Assembly (NCBI GenBank): GCA_963575745.1 | Contig: CAUYUJ010021055.1 | Span: 75,746-139,745 of the forward strand | Direction: 5' to 3' | Source: Prorocentrum cordatum | Taxonomy: Eukaryota; Sar; Dinophyceae; Prorocentrales; Prorocentraceae | Length of the DNA stretch: 64,000 nt | Shown: positions 41,163 to 53,289 of the stretch, piece by piece | Layout: every line of letters begins with the position of its first letter | How positions within the stretch are numbered: the stretch's first letter is position 1 | Program-made: the position numbers and the translations under genes | Notes under the pieces: model-generated | The model's input: only the letters and a program-made list of their open reading frames with translations | Database searches by the model: none | What the model was told of the DNA's origin: nothing

Positions 41163-42060
41163 CATCTTCCTCCTGCCGCGGCGGCGACGCCTGACGCCGT
41201 TCAAGGGTTGCCCGGGCTGCTCTCGTGGCGAATCTGCCGTGCCGCCTGGCCCATCCCTCTGCAAGGCAGGGGGAGGGGGAGAGAAAGAGGACGCGGGAGG
41301 GAGACGGGGGCGAGGTGGAAGAAGAAGGGGGGCAGCGAGGGATAGTGAGGTGGGAGGTGAGACGGGCATAGGACAAGAGAGGGGGGCGGGAGAAAAGAGG
41401 GGGAGCGAGGGAAGAGGAGCAAACTCAAGCTACATGCACTCGCGACGTATCTGACACCCTCCCCCATTCCTACCCATCCGTTTCCTCTGCGCTGAATTAT
41501 GTTCTACTCGTGGGGTATGGCTCCATCGTGTGATGCGCAAGCAGACAACGAGGGGTACGGAGGAGGAGGCGGAAGAGCCAGGCGACGAGCAGGATGGAGG
41601 AGATGATGAGCAGAGAAGAGCAGTAGCAGCTGGAGCAAGAGGAGTAGGCGAAGCATGCAAAGAGGCCTGGACTTTGCTTGACCTGACTTGCCTTCCGTCG
41701 CAATACACGATCATTCTGGCTCACAGGCCCACTGGCGCGTGCTGCCGTATCGCAGGATGGACGAAGGCGTGCTCACATAATCGGCCGCATCACAGCTACA
41801 CACATAGCGCATTGAGGCACAGATGCACGGCCATCAGCCCCATGGCCCGACGACCCTCACAAGCCGACGAACAGAGGGGGGCAGAACAGGGCGAGGGCAG
41901 CGCTGCGAACGAGTGGGACGGGCAAGAAGAATATCTCCAACAACACAGCACGTGGCCCTCCAGTGACCCTAGAAGGGACCCCCCCCCCGGATCGGCGGCC
42001 CCAGGCCCCAAGGGAAGCACGAGACCGTCCCCGGGGGGGGAGGAAGAGAGGATATATGGA
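41163..42060. other. Spacer with no recognised gene
   Basis: Purine-biased to about 41430, then mixed composition. Frames of 70-240 codons are open but show no domain. The 241-codon plus frame from 41530 runs into the (GA)n tract. Confidence 0.45.
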
Positions 42061-42235
42061 ACGCACAAGAACACCGAGAGAGAAATAGACACGGAGACAG
42101 AGAGAGAGAGAAGGAGAGAGAGAGAGAGATGGAGAGGGAGAGCGAGAGAGAGGAGAGAAGGGCGAAAAGAGAGAGAGAGAGAGCAAGAGAGAGAAAGAAA
42201 GAAAGAAAGAAAGAAAGAAAAAGAGAGAGGGATAC
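42060..42235. repeat. (GA)n/(GAAA)n microsatellite left of foldback element
   Basis: GAGAGA with AGAAAGAAAG blocks, ending about 30 bp before the inverted-repeat element. A second (GA)n tract on the same strand begins right after the element (45630-45680). Confidence 0.92.
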
Positions 42236-42457
42236 ATATATATGTATATATATAGATACAGATTAGGTTGGCCACTCCCCCCCCAAGCTCATACAAAGTA
42301 TGTTGAATGGGATTCACGTTCATCATAATATTAATATTATTATTCATCCTTCCCTTCTCTTACTCCGCCCCCCCGCTTCTCCAAACACAATTCCTCCTCC
42401 TCCTCGCCCATCCTCCTCCTCCTCCTCGTTCTCCTTTCCGTTTCCTCCTAATAACAC

Positions 42458-42602
<145 letters not shown>

Positions 42603-43134
42603 GCAACAAGAATGCATAGTGTTTTGCGCCCTCGATGCAAGGAAACGCTGTGCATGCTTGGTTTTTTGTCCCAGATGCAAGGGAACACGGTGTATGTTCG
42701 GTTATTTGGGTTTGGGGGTTTGGGAAGCTCAAGTGCTCCCCGCGGCCTCCCCCCCAGCACCTCCTCCTTTCCTTTCCTCCTCCTTGTTGCAGAGCAAGAA
42801 AACCAAGCATACACAGTGTTTGGCGCCCTCGGTGCAAGGAAACGCTGTGCATGTTTGCTTGTTCTGGCTATGTTGGTTTAGGATGCAAGGAAACACTGTG
42901 TATGTTTGGTTTTTTGGACTCTGGAGCTCCGGAAGAGAAGGAGGTGCTGGGGGGAGGCCGCGGGGAGCACTTGCGCTTCCACAACCAAAAATTATCCCGG
43001 CAAAGCAACCTAACAGCGATGTGTAGGAGCATATCTGGAAGCACTCCCCTTAAGATTCAGATGAGAATCCAGTTGTAGATTTCTGCTGTTCTCGCAGTCG
43101 TAGTCGCATTCGCGATGACAGTCGCAGTGGCAAC

Positions 43135-44545
43135 GGCAGTCGCAGTCACAGCCTCAGCCTCAGCCTGCCTCAGCCTCAGCCTCAGCCTGCCTCAGCCTCA
43201 GCCTCAGCCTCAGCCTCAGCCTCAGCCTGCCTCAGCCTCAGCCTGCTTCAGCCTCAGCCTCAGTCTGCCTTCAGCCTCGGCCTCAGCCTCAGCCTGCCTC
43301 AGCCTCAGCCTGCATCAGCCTCAGCCTCAGCCTCAGCCTGCCTCAGCATCAGCCTGCCTCAGCCTCAGCCTCAGCCTGCCTCAGCCTCAGCCTCAGCCTG
43401 CTTCAGCCTCAGCCTCAGTCTGCCTTCAGCCTCGGCCTCAGCCTCAGCCTGCCTCAGCCTCAGCCTGCCTCAGCCTCAGCCTCAGCCTCAGCCTGCCTCA
43501 GCATCAGCCTGCCTCAGCCTCAGCCTCAGCCTGCCTCAGCCTCAGCCTCAGCCTGCTTCAGCCTCAGCCTCAGTCTGCCTTCAGCCTCGGCTCAGCCTCA
43601 GCCTGCCTCAGCCTCAGCCTGCATCAGCCTCAGCCTCAGCCTCAGCCTGCCTCAGCATCAGCCTGCCTCAGCCTCAGCCTCAGCCTGCCTCAGCCTCAGC
43701 CTCAGCCTGCTTCAGCCTCAGCCTCAGTCTGCCTTCAGCCTCGGCCTCAGCCTCAGCCTGCCTCAGCCTCAGCCTGCAGCCTCAGCCTCAGCCTCAGCCT
43801 CAGCCTCAGCCTGCCTCAGCCTGCCTCAGCCTCAGCCTGCTTCAGCCAGCTCAGTCTGCCTTCAGCCTCAGCCTCAGCCTCAGCCTCAGCCTGCATCAGC
43901 CTCAGCCTCAGCCTCAGCCTCAGCCTGCCTCAGCCTCAGCTCATGCCTCAGCCTCAGCCTCAGCCTGCCTCAGCCTGCCTCAGCCTCAGCCTGCCTCAGC
44001 CTCAGCCTCAGCCTGCTTCAGCCTCAGCCTCAGTCTGCCTTCAGCCTCGGCCTCAGCCTCAGCCTGCCTCAGCCTCAGCCTGCATCAGCCTCAGCCTCAG
44101 CCTCAGCCTCAGCCTCAGCCTGCCTCAGCATCAGCCTGCCTCAGCCTCAGCCTCAGCCTGCCTCAGCCTCAGCCTGCTTCAGCCTCAGCCTCAGTCTGCC
44201 TTCAGCCTCGGCCTCAGCCTCAGCCTGCCTCAGCCTCAGCCTGCATCAGCCTCAGCCTCAGCCTCAGCCTGCCTCAGCATCAGCCTGCCTCAGCCTCAGC
44301 CTCAGCCTGCCTCAGCCTCAGCCTCAGCCTGCTTCAGCCTCAGCCTCAGTCTGCCTTCAGCCTCGGCCTCAGCCTCAGCCTGCCTCAGCCTCAGCCTGCA
44401 TCAGCCTCAGCCTCAGCCTCAGCCTGCCTCAGCATCAGCCTGCCTCAGCCTCAGCCTCAGCCTGCCTCAGCCTCAGCCTCAGCCTGCTTCAGCCTCAGCC
44501 TCAGTCTGCCTTCAGCCTCGGCCTCAGCCTCAGCCTCAGCCTCCA
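43135..44545. repeat. CAGCCT array with ~155-bp higher-order period
   Basis: Hexamer CAGCCT with CTGCCTCAGCCT variants. The landmark CAGTCTGCCTTCAGCCTCGG recurs at about 43261, 43416, 43570, 43725, 43851 (variant), 44030, 44190, 44348 and 44502. Most spacings are 154-160 bp, with one of 126 and one of 179. Six-base units keep a 525-codon Ser/Leu/Pro/Gln frame open on plus, which is rejected as a gene. Confidence 0.95.
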
Positions 44546-44559
44546 AAATGTAGCGCGGG

Positions 44560-44830
44560 AATGGAGTTCTGGGAACTCGAAGACCACGAAGTGGCTTACA
44601 GTTGGCTCCGGGCATTCAAAATCATGCCCAAGAACGGAGTTCTGGGAACTCGAAGACCTCGAAGTGGCCTACAGTTGGCTCCGGGCATATAAAATCATGC
44701 CCAGGAATGGAATTCTGGGAACTCGAAGAACACGAAGTGGCCTACAGTTGGTTCCGGGCATTCAAAATCATGCCCAGGAATGGAGTTCTGGGAACTCGAA
44801 GACCACGAAGTGCGTTACTGCTTGCTAAAA
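44560..44830. repeat. 73-bp tandem repeat, four copies
   Basis: GGA(G/A)TTCTGGGAACTCGAAGA starts at 44563, 44636, 44709 and 44782, exactly 73 bp apart. Units continue CACGAAGTGGC(T/C)TACAGTTGG and GGGCATTCAAAATCATGCCC. The copies are more alike than those in neighbouring arrays. 73 is not a multiple of three, so there is no coding constraint. Confidence 0.95.
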
Positions 44831-45689
44831 AATGATTCCCCGGCACCCTCCCCCGGATCCCGCCCAGACCCCCCTGGGGAGTCATGATGCTCTCTTTTGA
44901 CCCTACTAGAAACCTATCAGTCTTCGCTGTTAGGTAATATACACCATGGTTCCTTGCATCCTATACCAAAAAAACAAAACAATAAAAAAACGCTTCCTTG
45001 CATCGAGGGCGCCCAACACTGTGTATGCTTGGTTTTCTTGCTCTGCAACAAGGAGGAGGAGAGGAAAGGAGGAGGTGCTGGGGGGGAGGCCGCGGGGAGC
45101 ACTTGAGCTTCCAGAACCAAAAAAACAAATCAACCGAAAATACACCATGCTTTCTTACATCCTAGACCATATATATATATATGACACGAACATACACAGC
45201 GTTTCCTTGCATCGAGGGCGCCAAGCACTGTGTATGTTAGGTTTTCGTGCTTTGCAACAAGGAGGAGGAAAGGAAAGGAGGTGCTGGGGGGGAGGCCGCG
45301 GGGAGCACTTGAGCTTCCAAAACAGAAAAAATGTTCCCTTGCATCCTAGACCAAAAAACAGAAAATCCAAACATACACAGCGTTTCCTTGCATCGAGGGC
45401 GCCAAACACTATGTATTCTTGTTGTTGTGTTACTACAAAGAGGAGGAAACGGAAAGGAGAATGAGGAGGACGAGGAGGAGGAGGAGGAGGATGGGCGAGG
45501 AGGAGAAAGAGGAGCTGTGTTTGGAGAAGGGGAGGACGGAAGAAGAGAAGGGAAGGATGAATCAGAAGATGATGAACGTGAATACGACTCAAGATAAAAT
45601 GTTTGATCTTTGGGGGGGTCAACGGTTAAAAGAGAGAGAGAGAGAGGGAGAGGGAGAGAGAGAGAGAGAGAGAGAGAGCGGGCGCTGCC

Positions 45690-47250
45690 GCGTGGGCCTT
45701 CAGTGAGACTCCCCATTGGGCCACGAAACGCGTGAGGAGTGTGCCACAATGAGGCAGCGAGGCCCTGCGGGCGCTGCCACTGGGGCGATGGAGCTCCCCA
45801 TTGGACTACGAGACGTGCGACTGGTGTGCCAGAATTGGGCGGCGCCGCCATGCGGACGCTGCCTCTTGGGCCTTTGGTGGAGCTCCCTATGGGGCTACGA
45901 TACGCGTGAGGGGTGTGCCAAACTGGGCGGCGCCACCATGCGGGCGCTTCCATTTGAGCCGTCGGTGAAGCTCCCTATGGGGCCACGAAACGTGTGAGGG
46001 GTGTACCCAAATGTGAACGCACAGGGCAGAGGCACAGAGGGGAGAAGGAGGAGGGAGGAGAAGGCAGCGGGAGGAGTGGACGCGGGATGCTGCCTTTTAA
46101 AAACGAAGACCCATCACCACAGGATGGTTGGCAAAATTAGGGGGATCTGATCTCGAGAAAGACGCGGTCCCACAAACCAGCGCCGAAACGGCTGATCGAA
46201 AACACCCCCTGCTTGTGCACTCGAAGCCAGTTCTGGACTGGCACGCAAGGCCAAAGACGAGAAGGATGCCATCGCATCGGGAACACGTGGAACCTGCCAA
46301 CGTGGAACCTGCCAATCCCGTCGTAACCTTGCAAACGCCATGAGGATCCACCTGCTCCCCCTCCTGCTTCCCGCCCTCCGACGACGACGACGACGACGAC
46401 GAGCGACGGGCGACGGGCGACGAGCGGGGCGGTGCCCCTCATCCGGAAGCTCATCTTTGGCGGAGAGGCCATGGTGCAGTGCGGATGGGGGGGGGCTGTG
46501 GAGCAGGACTGAACCTAAACGGTGTTGTTCGTTTTCGTCTTGTTTTCGTGTTCCATCGTTTTGTCTTCAATCCGCCTTTGACGCCAAACGAAATCGGAAC
46601 GAAAACGGCCCACGAAATCGCCAAAACACCGTTTGGGTCCACCCCCGCCGTGGAGCAGGCGTGCACGAGCGCGCTGAGCTCCCTGCGGGGCCGCGACCCG
46701 CGTCAGGGGTGCGCCGAGACGGGCGGCGGCCCACGCGCGAGCGCGCCTGCTGGGGCCGCAAGCGGACCTCCCTGTGGGCACGATCCGCGGAAGGGGGCAT
46801 GCCGAACTGGGCGGAGGCGCGCACGTCAAAGGGCCCACTGGGGCCGTACAGTCGGACTTCATGGGACGGGACACGCGAGAGGACAAAAGACCCTTCCGAG
46901 GGCCACACTGCCGCAGGAATGCAGGAGGCACGGGTCGCGAGGCACAGGACACAGAGGTACCCTTGGTTTGACAGGGTCGACCTACTGATCCGGGCCGACT
47001 GTCAGTCGACCTCCCTCTTGGGTCAGGATCTGCGGAGGGGGTGTGACGACATGGGCGGCGGCCCGCGCGCGAAAGCCCCCACCGGGATCGCAGGTGGAGC
47101 TCACAATGGGGACACGATTTGCCAGCAGGGTGCCTCGAACTCAGCACGAGCCCGGATGCGTCTGCGGCCATTGAGACCATTGGAGGAGCTCCCTATGGTG
47201 TGGCGCCACGGAGCGTGTGAAGAGTGCGCCGGAAAGTACAAGCAGGAGAG
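45690..47250. repeat. ~89-bp repeat: four tandem copies, then scattered diverged copies
   Basis: GAGCTCCC(T/C)ATGGGG(C/G)(C/T)ACGA(A/T)ACGCGTGAGG followed by GTGTGCC and GGGCGGCGCC(A/G)CC recurs near 45708, 45791, 45880 and 45969. Looser relatives lie near 46675, 46770, 46860, 47005, 47095 and 47190. A short (GAC)n run lies at 46378-46402. No gene is recognised. Confidence 0.7.
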
Positions 47251-47995
47251 GAAGGCACAGGCAAGGAGAGGAGGAGGAAGGTAGGTGGAGCGCGGCTGGG
47301 GAGTCAAAGGAAGGGCCCAACAGCGCAGGATGACTGGTAACAACACAAAGTGCATGATGCTTCAATTCCAAATTCTGGATCATGAGCGGGTACACCGCGC
47401 TCAGTGTGCACGCGCTTTCGACAGGGATGGTGGGCGGGCATGATTGTCCGCGGCTCGCTGGCCCTCTCGACACACAAACACCACACACCGTGCTGGCCGC
47501 CCCGCCACGTCGCAGAAGTTCTGCCGGGGGGGTGGAAAGGGGGGCGACGGATTGCCCGACGTGCGATGCCGCGTGAACCAGCGCACTTGGCACTCTGCGC
47601 GCGTCGCGCAAAGGGCGCGGCTGGAGCACGTGGTGCACACCTGGCGCACCTGGAACGCCCGGCAATTCTTCGGCACCAGGCGGTCATGACCGCACGGCGC
47701 ACCTGGCACAGGAAGTTAAGAAGCCGCCCACGAGAACGGATTCCCTCAAAAACTTTGAGAGGCCTGAGTGGGTTTGGTGTCATCGACTTGCCTCTTCGGA
47801 CGGGCTTCTGGGATGTCAAGGTGGCCCCAAGATAGTCCAGCGTATTCAACGTAAAGGCTCAAAGGGGGCCCAAGAAGATCCTGAAGGCTTCCAAAAAATC
47901 CCCAACAGCGTCCGAACAGGGCCCTGAAAGACTAGTTCCTGACCTCCAACAACGCGGTGATCCTATCAGCCCATTGGGCAAAGGTGGTCTAACAA
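47251..47995. other. Spacer with no recognised gene
   Basis: Mixed sequence with GGCGCACCTGGCACA/CTGGCGCACCTGGAACG-like short duplications near 47640-47710. The last 120 bp turn into CCCAAGAAGATCC words of the CCAAGACGG family. Frames show no domain. Confidence 0.4.
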
Positions 47996-47997
47996 GT

Positions 47998-48520
47998 TCG
48001 TCCTCCTCCTCCTCCTCCTCCTCTCCTCCTCTCCTCCTCCTCCTCCCTCCTCCCTCCCCTCCTCCCCCTCCGCCTCCCCTCCTCTCCTCCTCCTCCTCCT
48101 CCTCCTCCTCCTCCTCTCCTCCTCTCCTCCTCCTCCTCCTCCTCGTCCTCCTCTCCTCTCCTCCTCTTCTCCTTCTCCTCCCTCCCTCCTCCTCCTCCTT
48201 CTCCTCCCTCCAACTCCCTCCTCCTCGTCCTCCTCCTCCTCTTCTCCTCCTCCTCCTCCTCTTCCCTCCTCCTCCCTCCCCTCCTCCTCCTCCTCCTCCT
48301 TCCTTCTCCTCCTCCCTCCTCCCTCCTCTCCTCCTCCTCCTCTCCGACTCCACCACCACCACCTCCACCACCACCACCACCCCACCATCCTCCCCTCCTC
48401 CTCCGCCTCCTCCTCATCCTCCTCCTCCTTCTTCGTCTCCTCCTCCTCCCCTCCTCCTCCTCCTCCTCCTTCTCCCTCCTCCTCCTCCTCCTCCTCCTCC
48501 TCCTCCTCCTCCTCCCGTGT
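47998..48520. repeat. (TCC)n pyrimidine tract
   Basis: More than 500 bp of CTC/TCC with interruptions, including a CACCACCACC block near 48350-48385. The Pro/Ser/Leu frames and opposite Glu/Arg/Gly frames are rejected. Confidence 0.95.
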
Positions 48521-48889
48521 ACTCATCTTTCTCCTCCACACCTGTCTTCTTCTCGAGCACCAGGGTCACACGCTCTAGGACAGAGGTGGGTGGAGCATGC
48601 CCGATGCCACTTGCGCCACGACATGCCCGAAGACAGTCCACATGAGTTATAAAAACCGTGCCCTGTTCGAACACCATTGGTCATCTTCGTGCTCCCCTCT
48701 CCTCATCAGTCAAGTAGGTCCCAGGATGGCTCCATGAGGCAACAGCACCTCCGAAGGATTCCCCATTGAGAAAAAGATTGCCTAAAACGTGAGGATGCCG
48801 ATGATGTTGAGCTTCTCGCCTTTGCGATTGCAACGGCACCCGCCCAAGAGAGTGCAAAGAGGAGCTCGGCAGGGCTCCAAGACGCCATC

Positions 48890-49110
48890 CAAGGCCCCCA
48901 AAAGCCCTCCAAGACAGCCCAAACAGGACCCCGATAAACGATTGTTCGGGCTCTGACGGGGGAATGATTTAGGACCCTCACCCTCCTTTGATCGACGGCA
49001 TCCTGGATCGGCCCTGGAGGGCCCCTGAGACCCCAAAGGGTCCCAAGACAGCCCCAAGAGAGTCCCAAGAGAGCCCTGACGGCCTCCAAAAATGTCCAAG
49101 CCCTGAGATG
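48890..49110. repeat. CCAAGACAGCCC-type degenerate minisatellite, block 7
   Basis: CCAAGGCCCCCAAAAGCCC, CCCAAGACAGCCCCAAGAG and similar words on the plus strand. Confidence 0.65.
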
Positions 49111-49184
49111 GCCCCGAGAAGCGGAGGCCCTTGTGGTTGCCTCATAGCCGACGCCTGGTTTCTTCACGCCCCTCCGCTGTCACT

Positions 49185-49381
49185 CGGCGGCGAGCGAGGG
49201 GGGGAAGTGAGAAGGGGCGGGCCTTCTCAGAAGGCTCGGAAGTCTCCCGGCCTTCTGAGAAGATTTCTGGGCCTTCACCGAAGACACCGAAACTTCCCGA
49301 GAGTGCGCGAGGGCTTCTGAGAAGTCCCGCCGCCTTCTGAGAAGGCCTTCTCCTTCTCACTTCCCCCCCGGCGCGCCACCG
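49185..49381. mobile_element. ~197-bp hairpin unit, MITE-like (family D, full copy)
   Basis: The left end CGGCGGCGAGCGAGG..GGAAGTGAGAAGG pairs with the right end CCTTCTCACTTCC..GGCGCGCCACCG. GGGCCTTCTCAGAAGG inside pairs with CCGCCTTCTGAGAAGG. The CTTCTGAGAAG word is repeated at least four times and is itself palindromic. Half copies lie at 1347-1455 and 4049-4127. Confidence 0.75.
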
Positions 49382-49609
49382 AATTGGGTTTTTGGGTCAT
49401 AACTCGGGTCTCCGGCGACCGTTCGGGACGATCCCGGCACCCCCGGAACGCTCTCGGCGAGGCGCAGCCGCTGGAACGCATCCCGAGGGCGGAAGCCCGT
49501 CAAGAAACTACGAAAGCGCCCGAAAACTTCCCCGCCCTCGCTCGCCGCCGAGTCACGCAAAAACTCGGGAGTCCACCTCGGGGGCGAGCAGAACCCTCGT
49601 CCGCAGAGC

Positions 49610-49870
49610 ACCCCTTCGCAAAAAAAAAAGAACGGCCCGGGGAGAGCAGGCCCGGCGGGCGCAGGCCTGCAAAAAAGCCTTGCGGGCGCGGCAGGCCTCT
49701 GCGGAGGGCCGAGCAGAGAGGGCAGCTCACTGGTCGACGTGGCAGGGTGGGGGTCCTATCGACCTCCGGCAACAGTTGAAGGAGCCCTGGGACACAGAAA
49801 TAGAGAGAGACACTAATGACAGGGTTCTCCCCGGTTCCCGATATGTTCTGGGTTTCTGTCTTCCCCCCCC
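49610..49870. repeat. Diverged copies of the X terminus and of repeat H
   Basis: TGGTCGACGTGGCAGGGTGGGGGT (near 49731) resembles the end of segment X. GAAGGAGCCCTGGGACACAG (near 49780) and AATGACAGGGTTCTCCCC resemble repeat H. Repeat A copy 2 follows directly. Confidence 0.6.
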
Positions 49871-49891
49871 CACTGCTGAACAGTGCCCATT

Positions 49892-50100
49892 CGGTCGGAG
49901 GAAGCAAGCAGAAGCATGAAGCAGGAAGGCGTTGAGAATAGATTGGGTGTCCGCCCGCCCCTCAAAGAGAACGGAACAGGCGAAGCCACTCGATCATTGA
50001 AGTCGGAAGGCGCCTGAAGTAGATTGGAACCTGGGAATCCCAAAAGACCGACTTTCAACGACCAATGGGTAAGGGCCGTCACAAGGCCCCCACGGGAGCC
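49892..50100. repeat. Dispersed repeat family A, copy 2
   Basis: Counterpart of 74-300: CGGTCGGAGGAAG, AGCATGAAGCAGGAAGGCG, GAAGTAGATTGG and TTTCAACGAC in the same order. Confidence 0.75.
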
Positions 50101-50149
50101 CCATGAACGGGAAGTGTGCAGGTGGCACAACATGCTGTCATGATTATGT

Positions 50150-50383
50150 GTGTCGCTGTCTGTGTGTTCCTACACTTCCATGGTCAGGGCAACTCGCAGA
50201 GAAATCGTTGCTGGATGGGCTGGCGAGTATACGAGATGTATGAAGAACTGCCCCGAACTGCTGTCACTAGCAGCTCGCATTGGGTGTGTTACAGCACGTT
50301 TCATTGCACGTACGTACCAGATGTCTAGCCCAAGCGCCGACATGTTTACACACTCGTTCGTTGCATCCCTCACCCTGATGTAG
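50150..50383 (+). CDS. Hypothetical 77-codon frame
   Basis: A short frame of ordinary composition (MVRATRREIVAGWAGEY..., ending THSFVASLTLM) lies in one of the few non-repetitive stretches. No domain, signal or repeat partner is recognised. It could equally be chance. Confidence 0.15.
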   Translation: MSLSVCSYTSMVRATRREIVAGWAGEYTRCMKNCPELLSLAARIGCVTARFIARTYQMSSPSADMFTHSFVASLTLM

Positions 50384-50384
50384 A

Positions 50385-53130
50385 CTCAGATGTTCGCGCC
50401 ATGTGGTGGCACTTTCGCGCACCGACTTTCTGAAAGGTTGGCGCTTGCCTCGAAACGCGTGCTGCAGGGTCGCATGGCACCTTCATGTGCCTGCTTCACT
50501 CGCAACCCGCGCAATTCTGCACCAGCTGTGCTTGTGGGTGGCGCGGCTGAGGCGCACTGCAGCCTCACATTGCACTGCAGGAGGTGGCTACCTGTGCGAC
50601 TGCGAGGGGGTGCAGTGCTCAGAGAGAGGCGCGCTTCCATGGGCACAGCCGACGCGCTGCCAGAAGGAGCGCATGACAAGGAACGAGGGGGCTTACCATG
50701 GCCACGGCGGGCCTACGCCACAAACAGGTTCCCCCTGCTCCTCCTCCTCCTCCTCCTCCTCCTCCTCCTCCTCCAACTCCTTCTCATCCTCCTCCTCCTC
50801 CTCCTCCTCCTCCTACTCCTCCTCCTCCTCTTCCTCCTCCCTCTCCTGCCACTGGTAGCGGTTGTGGAAAATGGGCCCATCAAGAAACGCCACAAACAGG
50901 TTCCACCCCCAGAAATCGAAGGAGCGGCCCCAAGACCCGAGCCACTCCCGAGCCCAAAGCGGTCCGCGTGCAGCGCCTCGGCTGCAGCGCCTGCGCCCCA
51001 AAATCCTTTTGGAATTCCTCTGGCAGGGGTTGGATGGTCCGCTTTTCCGTCCGTCGGAACGGCAGAGTGATCGCAAAGGTGGACCGGCCTGTCGGCATTG
51101 CGCAGGACAGGGGCTCTGATCGATGGCAAATCGGCGTTCGACGGGCCTCCCTCATGCAACCTCTTCGTCATGCTGATCCCCCCGTCCAGCGCACTGCCCC
51201 CAAGGCCTCGGCATCTTGGCCTCCGCCAGGTGGTTCCCATCCTCGGCGTCGGAAGCGCTCCGCCCGCCTCGGCGGCGAGAGCAAGGGCTCGGAGAGGGAA
51301 CGCTATCTTTGACTCTTCGGCCGAGGTTGCTGGCCTTGCTTGTTGACATGCACCGCTGCTTGGCGCAACCGCCAGTCTGCACAGAGTCAGGCGGGAGCGC
51401 GAGGAGCTCCCACTCCAGAGTCGCGCAAGCACGAAGGCCTGGAGCAGCGAGCGGGCAACAGTCGGCGGCGACGCCACACGCTGCCCGCCGCCCTGCGCTG
51501 GAGTCTGTCTCTGCGTGGGGAGCGTCGGGAGCAGGAGCAGGAGGAGCCCCCCCTGGCGGGTCGCGCCACGAAAGGGAGGGGTGGGGCGGGGCGGTGGCCT
51601 GGAGGTGCCCGGGGGCCCACAGCAACCCCGGGGAGGCCTCCGACGCCCTCAGGGCCTTCGGAAATCTTGACCCTGCTCGATCTCCTTCGAAGAGCAAGCT
51701 GAGACAGAGGAAGATGGTGAGCAGGAAGCTGAGGAGGGAGAACGGGGGAGGCGGGACGAGGAGGACGGAGAGGACGAGGAGACGCCCGAGCACACCGAGC
51801 GCCACCGACGCCCCTCCCCCTCCCGCCTCGCCCGGAGCTGCCTCACGGGCAGAGCTGCGAGACGGACCCCCTCGCGCGCCAGGCCCCAGTGACCGCCCGC
51901 TCCGAGAGCCTGGCGGAGACAGGCTCGTAAGGCCGGGGAGGCTGGAGGCGGCCCGAAGCAGCAGCAGCGGCGACGGCGGAGGCGAGAGGAGGTAGGAGGA
52001 GACGGAGGAGGAGGAGGAGGAGGAGGAGGAGGAGGAGGAGGAGGAGGAGGAGGAGGAGGAGGAGGAGGAGGAGGAGGAGGAGAAGGAGGAATAGGAGGAG
52101 GAGGAGGAGGAGGAGGAGGCGAGGGAGGAGGAGAAGGAGGAGGAAAAGGAAGAGGAGGAGGAGGAAAGCAGAGGAGGACCGCAAGAAGCGTGAAGCGCAG
52201 CAGGCGCCGATCTCATCTACATGCTGATGGCAGCTTGAGTTGCGGGCAGCAAGTGGATGTACGCTGCGGAGGATGGGGAGGAGGCTTTAGCTTGCGGCAC
52301 AAGAGGACTGGTGGAGCTCAACGCCCCGTCCGCCGCAGTAAACGCGCACGGAGCGGCAGGGCGAGGAGAAGGCAGCACGAGGAGGCAGCAGAACGTAGGA
52401 GGCGGCGGCACGAGGCGAGAGGAGTAGGAGAAGGAGGAGGAGGAGGAGGAGGAGGAGGCGGAGGTGGAGGAGGCGAGAAGAGGAACTATTCGGAACGATT
52501 TGGCGAAGCAAGGGAGGCGTGCTGAACATTTGACCAAACCCAGGCCACGGCTTAGCCTGAAGCTGGGCAGGCACTCCTCCACGACTTGGGTAAAGCCCCT
52601 TCTCGATGCAGGCAGTACTCTTTCTATCCTTCCTGGTCATCGCTTCGCAACGCGACTCAGGGTAACGGCCATCCAGAGTCGCATACTTACCACAGACCGT
52701 GCAAAACGTCAAGAGAAAACGCTCGACATACTGCAACCTGTGGGAAGGTGCACGTGTTTGCCAGCCACCACAAGAGCCGTACCCCCGACTCCAATCGACT
52801 GACAGGGGCGGACACCAGAGCACTCGCTCTGGGCCGACACTGGGATTCTCGAAGCAGGGTCTACGAGATCGCACAAGGCGCAACGAAACTCACGACCACT
52901 CTGGGAGAAGTCATGCGAGGAGCGCGGGGGAGCTCGGGCTCCGGCGGCGGGCGGAGGGCGGAGGTTGCCTGTCCTTGGCCTCCCGCTCGCCCGTCCGCGG
53001 GTCCCCGGCCGCCGCAAGCTCCATGGCGCCGCCGTGCGCGCGCACGGATGGGGACTCCCGTGGGGTCCCACCGATCAGTCTCCACCGCACCGACACGGCA
53101 AGACGACCCACCCGCAGCCTCCACCGCTCC
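50385..53130. other. Spacer with (TCC)n and (GGA)n tracts, no recognised gene
   Basis: (TCC)n at about 50740-50850, (GGA)n at 52000-52170 and a shorter one at 52430-52470. Between them long GC-rich frames are open on both strands (up to 354 codons on minus), dominated by Ser/Arg/Pro and merging with the microsatellites. No domain is seen. Confidence 0.5.
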
Positions 53131-53289
53131 CTCATCCGCCAAGGGCACTGCCTCGAATCAGAGAGGGGAATCGATGTCGGAAGCCTCGCACTCGGCGCGA
53201 GAGGGGGGATCCACTTGAGCAGCACATTGCCAGGCGTGCGCGAACCCAACGCGACCCGAATTCTGCTCTAGAGGTCCCGGTTGAAGCCT

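Noticed and set aside
43115-44692. 525-codon Ser/Ala/Leu/Pro/Gln frame that might pass as a low-complexity secreted protein
   Set aside because: It is the translation of the CAGCCT hexamer; frames are equally open where the unit permits, and the array lies inside an inverted-repeat element.
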